A model generated the notes under the pieces. It was not told the origin of the DNA. It saw nothing but the letters and a program-made list of their open reading frames with translations, and searched no databases. From assembly GCA_002787355.1 (NCBI GenBank), contig PCWN01000009.1, positions 1 through 44,782 of the forward strand: a stretch of 44,782 bases of DNA, read 5' to 3'. Each line of letters starts with the position of its first letter. The first letter of the stretch is position 1. This stretch comes from Candidatus Magasanikbacteria bacterium CG11_big_fil_rev_8_21_14_0_20_39_34. GTDB taxonomy: Bacteria; Patescibacteriota; Patescibacteriia; Magasanikbacterales; UBA922. Of this stretch, positions 7,533 through 14,879 are shown piece by piece. Made by a program: the position numbers and the translations under genes.

Positions 7533-8456
7533 ATGATAGAAACCGAAAAACAAAAAGAAGCACTCCGACATGAATATGGGATAGTTTTTGAAAAATTGGA
7601 TGCATACAGAAGATCCCTATTGGAGGGACTTGTTACGTGTGCGGAACAAAAGATAAGTAAGGAATATGAAATAGAAAGTGAAAGTGTGAAAGCTGTTTTA
7701 GAACACATTTCAGATTCTTTCCGAATTCTATTACATGAGAATCCTGAAATATTGGATAATTTTTTACAACAAATGGCAATTGCAGTGGAGCTAAATTTAG
7801 AAATGGACGACAGAGTTAATTTGGATACAGATATTGTGGTGGTTCATACGGGAAAGATTGGAGAAGAATCGGCTCAAGCTCATTTTAAAAATTTAGAAGA
7901 CGGGCTTAATGATACACAAAAGAAGGCCGTGCTATCGATGGCAAGTCTTTTTACTCTACGTTCGGATGTCATCTTAGGACATATCCAGGAGCCGGGTGAA
8001 CTTGATATCTCTGAGGACTATTTTTTAAAAATAGTGTTAACATCAATGATGGAAACATTTTCAGATCTGGAATTAGAACTTCCAGATCAATGGAAGTTTC
8101 TCTTTCGAGGTGCGGGAATAACCACTGACCTTTTTCCAAGCAGAATTCGTGAACTTCGAGATTCCATTCTTTCAGGGAGAAATACCTTTTCATTGGGATC
8201 TGGTATGGAGGTGGATACGGGGAGCGTCATACGAGATCTTGAGGAGTACAGCCCACTCCTTACTACTGGTCCCGCTGACTTTGAGGCAAGTGATGCAGAA
8301 TTTGAGAAAAGACTTGCTGGACGGAGAGAAAAATTATTAAAATTTTTAGAACAGATAACTCAAGTATATGAACATCCAATTGATTTTATTCAGGATATTT
8401 TAGGGTTTAAAACACCAGAAGAACTCAGTTCAATTATTGTAAGTTTAGAAGTATGA
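7533..8456 (+). CDS. Unknown acidic cytoplasmic protein (307 aa)
   Basis: I chose the ATG at 7533 because earlier in-frame starts run back into the pilB gene. The 307-residue product is soluble, acidic and mostly helical, with heptad-like stretches at both ends and no signal peptide or membrane segment. I do not recognise a domain. It overlaps the next gene by four bases (ATGA), so the two are translationally coupled and likely act together; the partner is a small two-helix membrane protein. It is divergent from the pilus operon and shares its promoter region. Acidic helical proteins of this style recur at 31737-36824 in this window. Confidence 0.75.
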   Translation: MIETEKQKEALRHEYGIVFEKLDAYRRSLLEGLVTCAEQKISKEYEIESESVKAVLEHISDSFRILLHENPEILDNFLQQMAIAVELNLEMDDRVNLDTDIVVVHTGKIGEESAQAHFKNLEDGLNDTQKKAVLSMASLFTLRSDVILGHIQEPGELDISEDYFLKIVLTSMMETFSDLELELPDQWKFLFRGAGITTDLFPSRIRELRDSILSGRNTFSLGSGMEVDTGSVIRDLEEYSPLLTTGPADFEASDAEFEKRLAGRREKLLKFLEQITQVYEHPIDFIQDILGFKTPEELSSIIVSLEV

Positions 8457-8722
8457 TAGAACAAAAAATATCAGAATTAGAAAAAAATATTATAGAACTT
8501 CAAGAACGCAATAAACGTGTGGAGGCAGATAAGGCTTGGGAGGTGAGTACGTTTCGTAAGGGCTCAATAATTGGGATAACGTATGGAGTTGCGGTAGTGG
8601 TAATGTTTTCTCTCCATATAAATAAACCACACATAAATGCTATTATTCCAACGGTTGGTTTTTTTCTTTCTACACTCACGCTTCCTTTTCTCAAAAAATG
8701 GTGGATTAAGAATCATCAATAA
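8453..8722 (+). CDS. Small membrane protein with N-terminal coiled coil (89 aa)
   Basis: Residues 1-30 form a charged amphipathic helix (EKNIIELQERNKRVEADKAW). Two hydrophobic segments follow, about 37-55 and 62-79, and the end is basic (KKWWIKNHQ). The ATG overlaps the TGA of the preceding gene (ATGA), so it is coupled to that acidic protein. It probably anchors a partner to the inner membrane, but function is unknown. A strong terminator follows directly. Confidence 0.75.
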   Translation: MIEQKISELEKNIIELQERNKRVEADKAWEVSTFRKGSIIGITYGVAVVVMFSLHINKPHINAIIPTVGFFLSTLTLPFLKKWWIKNHQ

Positions 8723-8727
8723 TTTTC

Positions 8728-8768
8728 AAAAAAAAACATCCGAAAATAGATCGGATGTTTTTATTTTT
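8728..8768. terminator. Bidirectional terminator
   Basis: The stem AAACATCCGA (8734-8743) pairs with TCGGATGTTT (8751-8760), with an A-run before and a T-run after. It serves the plus-strand pair at 7533-8722 and the minus-strand cupin gene that ends at 8793. Confidence 0.9.
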
Positions 8769-8792
8769 TTGGATGGCCTCAAGGTGATGGGG

Positions 8793-9224
8793 TTAGGGGC
8801 AGTTCGTGTAGTTGAAATGTTTGGCGTGATGTCTTCCACAGACCTTGTCTGACAGGTAGCATTCGAGAATTTCTTCCCGAGTTCTAGGAGGTGTTGGAGG
8901 GATTCCAGCCTTCTCGACTAATATCATCGAAGGGAGCATGTGGTAGGCGGAGTGAAAAACTCCGGGGGGAATGACGAGGGGGCGGCTTGAGCTTTTGAGG
9001 GTAACCCAATGCACCGCGCCACCCGTGAGTACACCTACAACGATTTGTCCGTTCTGGACGATGTAGGTCTCCTCACTCCACGCATGTGCATGGGGAACTT
9101 CCAGGGTTCCTACCATGGAGAGATATGTGGTAGCACACACTCTTGCGTGTAAGACGCCACCACGTACCCAGATCTCTCGGCGTGCGTGGTGCGTGGGGTT
9201 GTGAAACTCCTGCACAAGTACCAC
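8793..9224 (-). CDS. GC-rich small cupin-fold protein
   Basis: A single-domain cupin of 143 residues. Cupin motif 1 is visible as HAHAWSEETYIVQNG, which fits HxH-x4-E-x6-G, and motif 2 as LVIPPGVFHSAY, which fits PxG-x2-H. The metal-binding His, His, Glu and His are all present. Substrate is unknown; the layout resembles small sugar-nucleotide or sensor cupins. I prefer the GTG at 9224 over the GTG at 9230 because the AAGGAG ribosome site is then seven bases away rather than one. Codons are GC-rich, unlike the neighbours. It is a single gene with its own consensus promoter (9273-9301) and a terminator, divergent from the PEP-synthase-like gene. Confidence 0.8.
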   Translation of the reverse strand: MVLVQEFHNPTHHARREIWVRGGVLHARVCATTYLSMVGTLEVPHAHAWSEETYIVQNGQIVVGVLTGGAVHWVTLKSSSRPLVIPPGVFHSAYHMLPSMILVEKAGIPPTPPRTREEILECYLSDKVCGRHHAKHFNYTNCP

Positions 9225-9272
9225 GTTCACGCTCCTTAATCTTTCATCCTTGAGGCGCTGTGGGTATTTTCG

Positions 9273-9301
9273 ATACTACTGAGGAAAATTTCCTTTGTCA
9301 A
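9273..9301 (-). promoter_or_regulatory. Promoter of the cupin gene
   Basis: On the minus strand: TTGACA (9296-9301), a 17-base spacer, TAGTAT (9273-9278). The -35 overlaps, on the opposite strand, the -35 of the divergent promoter. The spacer contains a GGAAAATTTCC-like palindrome (9282-9294), a possible operator. Confidence 0.65.
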
Positions 9302-9322
9302 GGGTTTATTTTTTAAGATACT
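9295..9322 (+). promoter_or_regulatory. Promoter of the PEP-synthase-like gene
   Basis: TTGTCA (9295-9300), a 16-base spacer, GATACT (9317-9322). A second possible extended -10 (TGT-TATAGT, 9331-9339) lies downstream, followed by a 14-base palindrome, ACTATA-GG-TATAGT (9351-9364), which could bind a regulator. Confidence 0.5.
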
Positions 9323-9391
9323 AGAAAAAATGTTATAGTGGGGACACTAACACTATAGGTATAGTTTTTTGAAATATAGAGGAAAGAGTGT

Positions 9392-10348
9392 GTGCAATAT
9401 ATACGATCACTAAAAAATATAACCAAAGGGGATGGCCGGATTGCGGGTGGAAAAGGTGCATCACTTGGAGAACTTATTCAGGCGGGTATATCTGTACCAC
9501 GTGGTTTTATGCTTACTACTGCAGCATTTGATTCCTTTCTTCAAAAAATGCAGATACAGGAGGAAATTCATGCATTGGTACAAAAAGTGGATAGACAGAA
9601 AATACATACACTTGAATATGTATCGGAGGTTATCCGAGGGCTTATTCTTTCTGTAGATATGCCAATAGATATGATAGATGAAATTGAACAAGGATTTGCA
9701 AACCTTGGGGTAGCGTCTGTGGCGGTGCGTTCGAGTGCTACACGAGAAGATGGATTGAATGCTGCCTGGGCGGGACAATTAGACAGTTTTTTAAATACCA
9801 CACAAGAAAGACTTATAAAAAATATTCAAAAATGTTGGGCATCGCTGTATACACCGCGTGCTCTTTTTTATAGAATGGAGAACAATTTACAAAATGAAGA
9901 TATTTCTATTGCTGTAATAATTCAAAAAATGATTCAAAGTGAAGTATCTGGTGTTGCATTTTCTGTGCATCCCGTGACAGAGGATCCGGGTCAACTCGTA
10001 ATAGAGGCAGGATATGGGTTGGGAGAAGCACTTGTATCCGGATCTCTTACTCCTGATACATATATAGTGGGGAAAGGAACGCAAGGCATCCTCCAAAAGA
10101 ATATTTCTAAACAAGAAAAGATGATGGTGCAAAATACTCAGGGGGAAGGGGCAAATATGTGGAAAGAGGTTGATGCATCAGTCCAAAAAGAACAAAAACT
10201 TTCAGATGATGCCATTGTCGAGCTTACAAAGATTATAATGGAAGTAGAGAAACATTATGGCTTCCCGGTAGATGTAGAGTGGGTGTGCGAAAATGGGAAA
10301 TTTTTTGTAGTGCAGAGTAGACCGATTACGACTTTGGGAAAAAGTTAA
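9392..10348 (+). CDS. Stand-alone PEP synthase / PPDK N-terminal ATP-binding domain
   Basis: The 318-residue product matches the PPDK_N ATP-grasp domain. Visible motifs are the N-terminal GGKGASLGEL, the VRSSATREDG segment near residue 112, a Gly-rich EAGYGLGEALVSGSLTPD region near residue 207, and the closing VQSRPITT. Full-length phosphoenolpyruvate synthase (about 750-800 residues) continues with a swivelling phosphohistidine domain and a PEP/pyruvate barrel. Here translation stops right after the ATP-grasp domain. Because the end falls on a domain boundary and the reading frame is clean, I think this is a real single-domain protein, not decay. It would need a partner phosphohistidine domain in trans. 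Start GTG at 9392 with AGAGGAAAG upstream. It is monocistronic. Confidence 0.8.
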   Translation: MQYIRSLKNITKGDGRIAGGKGASLGELIQAGISVPRGFMLTTAAFDSFLQKMQIQEEIHALVQKVDRQKIHTLEYVSEVIRGLILSVDMPIDMIDEIEQGFANLGVASVAVRSSATREDGLNAAWAGQLDSFLNTTQERLIKNIQKCWASLYTPRALFYRMENNLQNEDISIAVIIQKMIQSEVSGVAFSVHPVTEDPGQLVIEAGYGLGEALVSGSLTPDTYIVGKGTQGILQKNISKQEKMMVQNTQGEGANMWKEVDASVQKEQKLSDDAIVELTKIIMEVEKHYGFPVDVEWVCENGKFFVVQSRPITTLGKS

Positions 10349-10446
10349 AATGAGGCTTTTCCCCGCATAATTGGGACAAAAATTGTAGGAAAGCTCCTTT
10401 TTCACAAAATTTTCCCTATTCTGGGGTGTTTTGTAGGGATATTGCC

Positions 10447-10475
10447 TTGACATAATTCGGGAATATTGGTATATT
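10447..10475 (+). promoter_or_regulatory. Promoter of the rpsF-ssb-rpsR operon
   Basis: Consensus -35 TTGACA (10447-10452), a 17-base spacer, TATATT (10470-10475) preceded by TGG as an extended -10. It drives the ribosomal protein operon after a leader of about 60 bases. Confidence 0.8.
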
Positions 10476-10543
10476 AAAGGCCAATCAGCGCAAGCGTCCG
10501 CGGGTCGATGTGGACAAGAAAAAACAACTAAAAATGCAGTATT
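10476..10543 (+). promoter_or_regulatory. Structured leader of rpsF, possible S6:S18 autoregulatory site
   Basis: The leader contains GTCC (10496-10499) able to pair with GGAC further on, enclosing a GC-rich CCGCGGG stretch, and a small GCGCAAGC element before it. rpsF leaders in many bacteria carry an S6:S18-binding RNA with a conserved CCG. This is a compatible but unproven match. Confidence 0.35.
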
Positions 10544-11068
10544 ATGAAACAATACGAACTTTTGTGTATTTTACCCGGGACTCTCTCTGAAGAAGAGCAG
10601 AAGCCTGTTTTGGAAAAATTGAAGCAAATTGTTCAGGAATGCGGGGGCGCAAACCTTGAACATGATGAGATCGGTAAAAATCGACTCGCATACCCAATAA
10701 AACATATTCGATACGGATATTTTCATGTAACTCGTTTTGAGTGTGAAGATGGAAAGAATCTTCAGGCTCTTCAGGTAAAACTTGGACTTATTCCAGAACT
10801 TCTTCGTGTTCTTATCCGAAAGTTTGATCCTGCAAAGGCAGACAAGACAAATCAAGACATGTTGGCAAAGGGGACTATTTCCCATATTTCAACAGAAAAA
10901 GAACCAAGACAGCCACGCAAAATTGAAAGACCTACAACTTCAGTGAAAAAAGAAGAAAAACCTGTTGAAGAAGAGGTTGTAGAAGAAGAAAAACCAGCAC
11001 TCGATATGGAAGAGATTGATAAAAAATTGGACGAGATTCTTGTTGACGATATCTCAGCTGACGTATAA
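10544..11068 (+). CDS. rpsF: Ribosomal protein S6 with an acidic C-terminal extension
   Basis: Residues 1-95 are a normal small-subunit protein S6 (begins MKQYELLCILPGTLSEEE; contains NRLAYPIKHIRYGYFHV). The protein is 174 residues long. The extra C-terminal 75 residues are charged, first basic and then very acidic (EEEVVEEEKPALDMEEID), and likely disordered. Extensions of S6 occur in several bacterial lineages, but this one is long. S6 binds 16S rRNA with S18, encoded two genes downstream. The gene is first in the classical rpsF-ssb-rpsR operon, with its own promoter. Confidence 0.95.
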   Translation: MKQYELLCILPGTLSEEEQKPVLEKLKQIVQECGGANLEHDEIGKNRLAYPIKHIRYGYFHVTRFECEDGKNLQALQVKLGLIPELLRVLIRKFDPAKADKTNQDMLAKGTISHISTEKEPRQPRKIERPTTSVKKEEKPVEEEVVEEEKPALDMEEIDKKLDEILVDDISADV

Positions 11069-11092
11069 TTAAATCTCTAATATCAAAAGCAT

Positions 11093-11551
11093 ATGGATCT
11101 CAATAGAGCTACGATAATTGGTAGACTTACACATGATCCCGAGGTGAAGACAACACCAAGTGGTCAAACCGTGTGTACAATTTCATTGGCAACCAACCGT
11201 GCCTGGACAGACAACAGCGGACAAAAACAAGAAAAGTCAGAGTTTCACAACTGTGTACTTTGGGGAAAGTTGGCAGAAATTGCTGGTCAATACCTCAGTA
11301 AAGGACGACGTGCCTATATAGAAGGTCGTCTTCAAACACGTGACTGGGTTGGACAAGATGGAGTAAAGCGGTATCGTACAGAGATTGTGGCAGAAAATAT
11401 GATTATGCTTGATGGTCCCAAAGGGAGTGGTACTCCAAATTCTGGAAACTTTTCTTCACAGAATACATCTTCACAAAATATGCAAAGTAACGATGATTTT
11501 GGGAATAGTGTAGTTGAAGAAGAGATCAAAGTTGAAGATATACCATTTTAG
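11093..11551 (+). CDS. ssb: Single-stranded DNA-binding protein
   Basis: A 152-residue SSB with an N-terminal OB fold (about 1-105; begins MDLNRATIIGRLTHDPEVK and contains EFHNCVLWGKLAEIAGQYL). A Gln/Asn/Ser-rich linker and the acidic tip VEDIPF follow. The tip is the conserved partner-binding C-terminus used to recruit replication and repair proteins. Length and order are typical of the family. It sits between rpsF and rpsR in the same transcript. Confidence 0.97.
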   Translation: MDLNRATIIGRLTHDPEVKTTPSGQTVCTISLATNRAWTDNSGQKQEKSEFHNCVLWGKLAEIAGQYLSKGRRAYIEGRLQTRDWVGQDGVKRYRTEIVAENMIMLDGPKGSGTPNSGNFSSQNTSSQNMQSNDDFGNSVVEEEIKVEDIPF

Positions 11552-11573
11552 AATTTCCTAATTTTTACGATTT

Positions 11574-11795
11574 ATGATGAAAAAGAACAAAACAGAAAAG
11601 CCATGTTATTTCTGTTCAAATAACATCTCTTCTGTAGATTATAAGGATGTACAGGTGCTTCGTCGCTTTGTATCTTCTTACCTCAAGATTGCACCACGTA
11701 GAAGAAGTGGATTATGTGCAATGCATCAGAGAAAAGTAGCCCGTGCTATTAAACAGGCAAGAATTGCAGGACTTATTGCTTTCGTGCCAAAATAA
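11574..11795 (+). CDS. rpsR: Ribosomal protein S18, zinc-type
   Basis: A 73-residue S18 with the typical KDVQVLRRFVSSYLKIAPRR core and KVARAIKQARIAGLI C-terminal helix. Cys11 and Cys14 (CYFC), with Cys and His in the GLCAMHQR segment, form a C-x2-C...C-x2-H set. This is a zinc-binding (C+) version of S18. Two adjacent ATGs (11574 and 11577) are possible starts. It is the last gene of the operon and is followed by a perfect 16-bp terminator stem. Confidence 0.96.
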   Translation: MMKKNKTEKPCYFCSNNISSVDYKDVQVLRRFVSSYLKIAPRRRSGLCAMHQRKVARAIKQARIAGLIAFVPK

Positions 11796-11810
11796 AATTC
11801 AATTCAAAAA

Positions 11811-11848
11811 AAATCAAAAACCTCGAGATATATCGAGGTTTTTGATTT
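11811..11848 (+). terminator. Terminator of the rpsF-ssb-rpsR operon
   Basis: A 16-bp perfect stem (11811-11826 with 11833-11848) with loop GATATA and T-rich 3' arm. Confidence 0.92.
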
Positions 11849-11899
11849 AGAAAGAAAAAGGGGTATAATTCTCTCAAGAGAAAAACAAAATTTAAAAAA

Positions 11900-12370
11900 A
11901 TGTATATGTCTATTGAATTTGAAAAAGGTTTTGAAAATAGGGTAGAGCGACAAGCAGAAAAAAAGGAGTCAAAAGAAGCAGAGAAAGATCCGGAACTTCT
12001 TGCGGCTGCATCCATGGAACGCGCAGATCTTTTGGTGAGAGAAGTAAAGACAAGTAAAAAACAAATGCAAAATATTGCCGTCAATATTGCAAATGTAAAA
12101 AAAACAATTCAGCAACTGCGTGCACAGCTTCAGTTGGCTATTCAGGAAGAGGAAGAAGATCCAGCATCTATAAAGCAAGACAAAAAAGCCTTGGAGGAAC
12201 TTCAAAAAAAGATAGCCTATCATTACGATGAGCTCATAAAAATGCGTGATGAGTTAATACGTGAGAACGTAAAAGACCTTCAACAAAAAATGCCATATCT
12301 TTCTTTTGAAGAGCTTCATGCAAAAGCTGAAGGTATGGTTGATTCCCTTTTGGAGAGTGTAAAGGATTAA
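11900..12370 (+). CDS. Unknown coiled-coil protein (156 aa)
   Basis: A charged, almost wholly helical protein. It has a long predicted coiled coil in the middle (about residues 50-135, many Lys, Glu, Gln and Leu at heptad spacing) and no signal or membrane segment. Starts at ATG 11900 or 11906 are both possible; neither has a clear Shine-Dalgarno site. A TATAAT hexamer at 11874-11879 may be its -10, without a good -35. I do not recognise a family. It lies between the ribosomal protein operon and the pseudopilin genes and might belong to either side or neither. Confidence 0.65.
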   Translation: MYMSIEFEKGFENRVERQAEKKESKEAEKDPELLAAASMERADLLVREVKTSKKQMQNIAVNIANVKKTIQQLRAQLQLAIQEEEEDPASIKQDKKALEELQKKIAYHYDELIKMRDELIRENVKDLQQKMPYLSFEELHAKAEGMVDSLLESVKD

Positions 12371-12405
12371 AAAAATTTTTAAACATGGTTTGGTGTGTGT
12401 AATCA

Positions 12406-12414
12406 TGGTATAAT
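12406..12414 (+). promoter_or_regulatory. Extended -10 promoter of the pseudopilin genes
   Basis: TGG-TATAAT at 12406-12414 is an extended -10 with a perfect hexamer; the -35 (TGGTTT, 12386-12391) is weak. It precedes the three linked pseudopilin-like genes. Confidence 0.5.
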
Positions 12415-12452
12415 GAAGCAAATTCTTTTGAAATATTTGTTTTGTGTTGTCG

Positions 12453-14255
12453 ATGGTTATGCTTTTTTTAAAAAGTAAAAAAAACCAGAGAGGATTTTCT
12501 CTCATTGAAGTTTTGATTGGGATCAGTCTTTATCTTCTTTTTGCTGTAGGAATCTTTGGGGGAATTGAATTTATATTTAAAGTAGTTTATCAATCTCGTG
12601 TTCGTATTTTAGAAACGGCTATTCTCAACGAGCAAATAGAGGTAATACGAAATATGCCGTTTGAAAGTGTAGGTATTATAAATGGAGTTCCTCAGGGAAA
12701 CCTGGATCGGGATATAATTCTTGTAAGGAATGGAATAAGCTTTCAAGTAACGCGAACCATTCGTAATATTGATGATCCATTTGATGGAACAATTGGTGGA
12801 AACCCAAATGACACTGAGCCTACCGATTATAAACTTGTTGAAGTACAAATAAACTGTGCAGATTGCAGTCAACAAGTACCATTGTCTATGACAACCACGG
12901 TTTCACCAAAGTATCTAGAAGGAGATTCAAATACTGGGGCACTCTTTATACAGGTTTTTGATGCACAAGCCAGTCCAGTTCTCGGTGCAGATGTTACGTT
13001 GAATGCTGTTTTTGCAACATCTACGGTAGATATTGCAGATACAACAGATAATGATGGGTACCTGCGTTTGGTAGGATTACCACCGGGGATAGCAATTTAT
13101 AATATCTCGGTATCGAAAAATGGATATACAAGCGACGGTACTGTTCAACCAGATGAAACAAACCCAAATCCTGTGAAGCCTCCAGCATCTGTGGTGGCAC
13201 AAGAGTTAACGGAAATTAGTTTTTCTATAGATAGAGTTTCACAAATAAATTTGAAAACGATTGATAGTACCTGTAGTGCATACCCGGGGGCTATGGTCAA
13301 TCTCGTTGGCACAAAACTTTTTGGGACAGATCCCAATGTATACAAGGTGAATCAAAATATTGTAACCGATGGAGTTGGTGCCCATAATTTTTCAAATTTA
13401 ATTTGGGATTCTTATGGGGTTCAGACAACGGGCGTAGATATTTTGGGTTCTATTCCAGCGATACCAGTTTCTTTACCTCCAAATATCACACAGCCGGTAC
13501 AAGTGGTTGTTGGTCCCAATACGGCAAATTCTTTGGTAGTATTTGTACAAGATAGTGCGACACAACAACCTATTTCTGGTGCATCTGTTCACGTCTTTTC
13601 TGCAGGGTACGATGAAACAAAGACTACAGGAGTAGGGCATATTCGTCAGACAGATTGGTCAGGAGGTTCCGGACAGGAGGATATGGTAAATGCGACACAA
13701 TTTTTTGCAAGTGATGGGAATTTAGAATTAAGTAGTCCCGCAGGAGACGCAAAACTTGCAAAAGTTGGTCTGGATTACGTATCTGATGGATACTTGGAAT
13801 CTTCAACATTTGATTTAGGGATTGAATCAAATTTAGTAAACATAAATTGGGAACCCTTTGCACAATCTCAGCCACATACTTCAAGTGACGTACGATTCCA
13901 AATTGCTTCAAATAGTACCACTACTGCGGCAAGTTGGGACTTTGTAGGGCCAGATGGAACAGCAAGTACCTATTATGATTCTAATACAATTGCAATGAGT
14001 CCCGTACATAATGGTGATCGGTATCTTCGTTACAGAATGTTTTTGCATACCGATGTCGTGACCAGTACTCCGGTAGTTTCTGATTTATCCATTTCCTATA
14101 CAACAAGTTGTACACCACCAGGTCAGGCATACTTTGGAGATATCTTGGCAGATACCTATACGGTGGAAGTCACACAACCAGATTATGTCACGACTTCTCA
14201 GGAGATCGTTGTAGATGGTGATCTATATTTTTCTATTAATTTACTTCCAAACTAG
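12453..14255 (+). CDS. Very large prepilin-like surface protein with repeat-type domains
   Basis: The 600-residue product starts with a class III (type IV pilin) leader: a short basic peptide ending in QRG, then FSLIEVLIGISLYLLF with Glu at mature position 5. PilD-type peptidase would cut before Phe. Most pilins are 130-200 residues. Here the exported part is about 580 residues and contains at least two segments that look like carboxypeptidase-regulatory beta sandwiches (for example GALFIQVFDAQASPVLGADV and SLVVFVQDSATQQPISGASV). The last third could be a laminin/jelly-roll-like binding domain. It probably caps or decorates a pilus, or works as an adhesin. I chose ATG 12453; 12459 is possible. 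Two more pseudopilin-like genes follow with tight spacing. Confidence 0.8.
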   Translation: MVMLFLKSKKNQRGFSLIEVLIGISLYLLFAVGIFGGIEFIFKVVYQSRVRILETAILNEQIEVIRNMPFESVGIINGVPQGNLDRDIILVRNGISFQVTRTIRNIDDPFDGTIGGNPNDTEPTDYKLVEVQINCADCSQQVPLSMTTTVSPKYLEGDSNTGALFIQVFDAQASPVLGADVTLNAVFATSTVDIADTTDNDGYLRLVGLPPGIAIYNISVSKNGYTSDGTVQPDETNPNPVKPPASVVAQELTEISFSIDRVSQINLKTIDSTCSAYPGAMVNLVGTKLFGTDPNVYKVNQNIVTDGVGAHNFSNLIWDSYGVQTTGVDILGSIPAIPVSLPPNITQPVQVVVGPNTANSLVVFVQDSATQQPISGASVHVFSAGYDETKTTGVGHIRQTDWSGGSGQEDMVNATQFFASDGNLELSSPAGDAKLAKVGLDYVSDGYLESSTFDLGIESNLVNINWEPFAQSQPHTSSDVRFQIASNSTTTAASWDFVGPDGTASTYYDSNTIAMSPVHNGDRYLRYRMFLHTDVVTSTPVVSDLSISYTTSCTPPGQAYFGDILADTYTVEVTQPDYVTTSQEIVVDGDLYFSINLLPN

Positions 14256-14262
14256 TTCCCCT

Positions 14263-14877
14263 ATGCGGAAACAATTTTCTCAAAAAGGTTTTACCCTCTT
14301 GGAACTTGTCGTGGCAATTGGTATTTTTCTTTTGTTGGGGGTTGGGTTTGCCTCAATTTTGGTGGTAAGTTTGAGAACAAATGATATTGTTTGGAATCAA
14401 CTGGAATCACAAAATGATGCCAGACATGTACTGCAAGAAGTGGTAGATGATGTGCGACGGGCAGAGTCTTCAAGCATTGGTTCATATGCAATAGTTACGT
14501 CTACAGCATATGAATTTGCGTTTTATGCCAATGTAGATTCGGACTCTCTTCGAGAAGAAGTACGTTTTTGGTTGGATGGGGATATATTAAAAAAAGGAGT
14601 TACCAAGCCCGCAGGGAATCCACTTGTTTATAATGCTGCAAATGAAGAAGTCAGAGAACTAGCCCATAGCGTAGTAAATATAACAGAGGGAGTAAATCTT
14701 TTTGAATATTTTGACGAAACGTATGAAGGAGTTGGCTCGGGGCTTGTGGATCCAATAGATATGACGGCTATTCGAAGTGTAAGGGTCTCATTGGAAATAG
14801 AAAAAGATCCGGATAAAAGTCCAGAACCTTTTCATGCAGAGACATTTGTCCAAATTCGTAATTTAAAAACAAATTAG
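14263..14877 (+). CDS. Pseudopilin / minor pilin (PilW/PilJ-like)
   Basis: A 204-residue prepilin. The leader MRKQFSQKG is followed by FTLLELVVAIGIFLLLGVG, with Glu5 conserved after the Gly-Phe cleavage site. The rest is an exported alpha/beta pilin head. I chose ATG 14263, seven bases after the stop of the preceding pseudopilin gene; an upstream in-frame start would overlap that gene. It lies in an operon with a giant prepilin and a PilX-like protein. The order matches minor pilin operons that prime pilus assembly. Confidence 0.85.
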   Translation: MRKQFSQKGFTLLELVVAIGIFLLLGVGFASILVVSLRTNDIVWNQLESQNDARHVLQEVVDDVRRAESSSIGSYAIVTSTAYEFAFYANVDSDSLREEVRFWLDGDILKKGVTKPAGNPLVYNAANEEVRELAHSVVNITEGVNLFEYFDETYEGVGSGLVDPIDMTAIRSVRVSLEIEKDPDKSPEPFHAETFVQIRNLKTN

Positions 14878-14879
14878 CT

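Noticed and set aside
9392-10348. PEP synthase pseudogene
   Set aside because: The frame is intact, ends at a domain edge, and no remnant of later domains follows.
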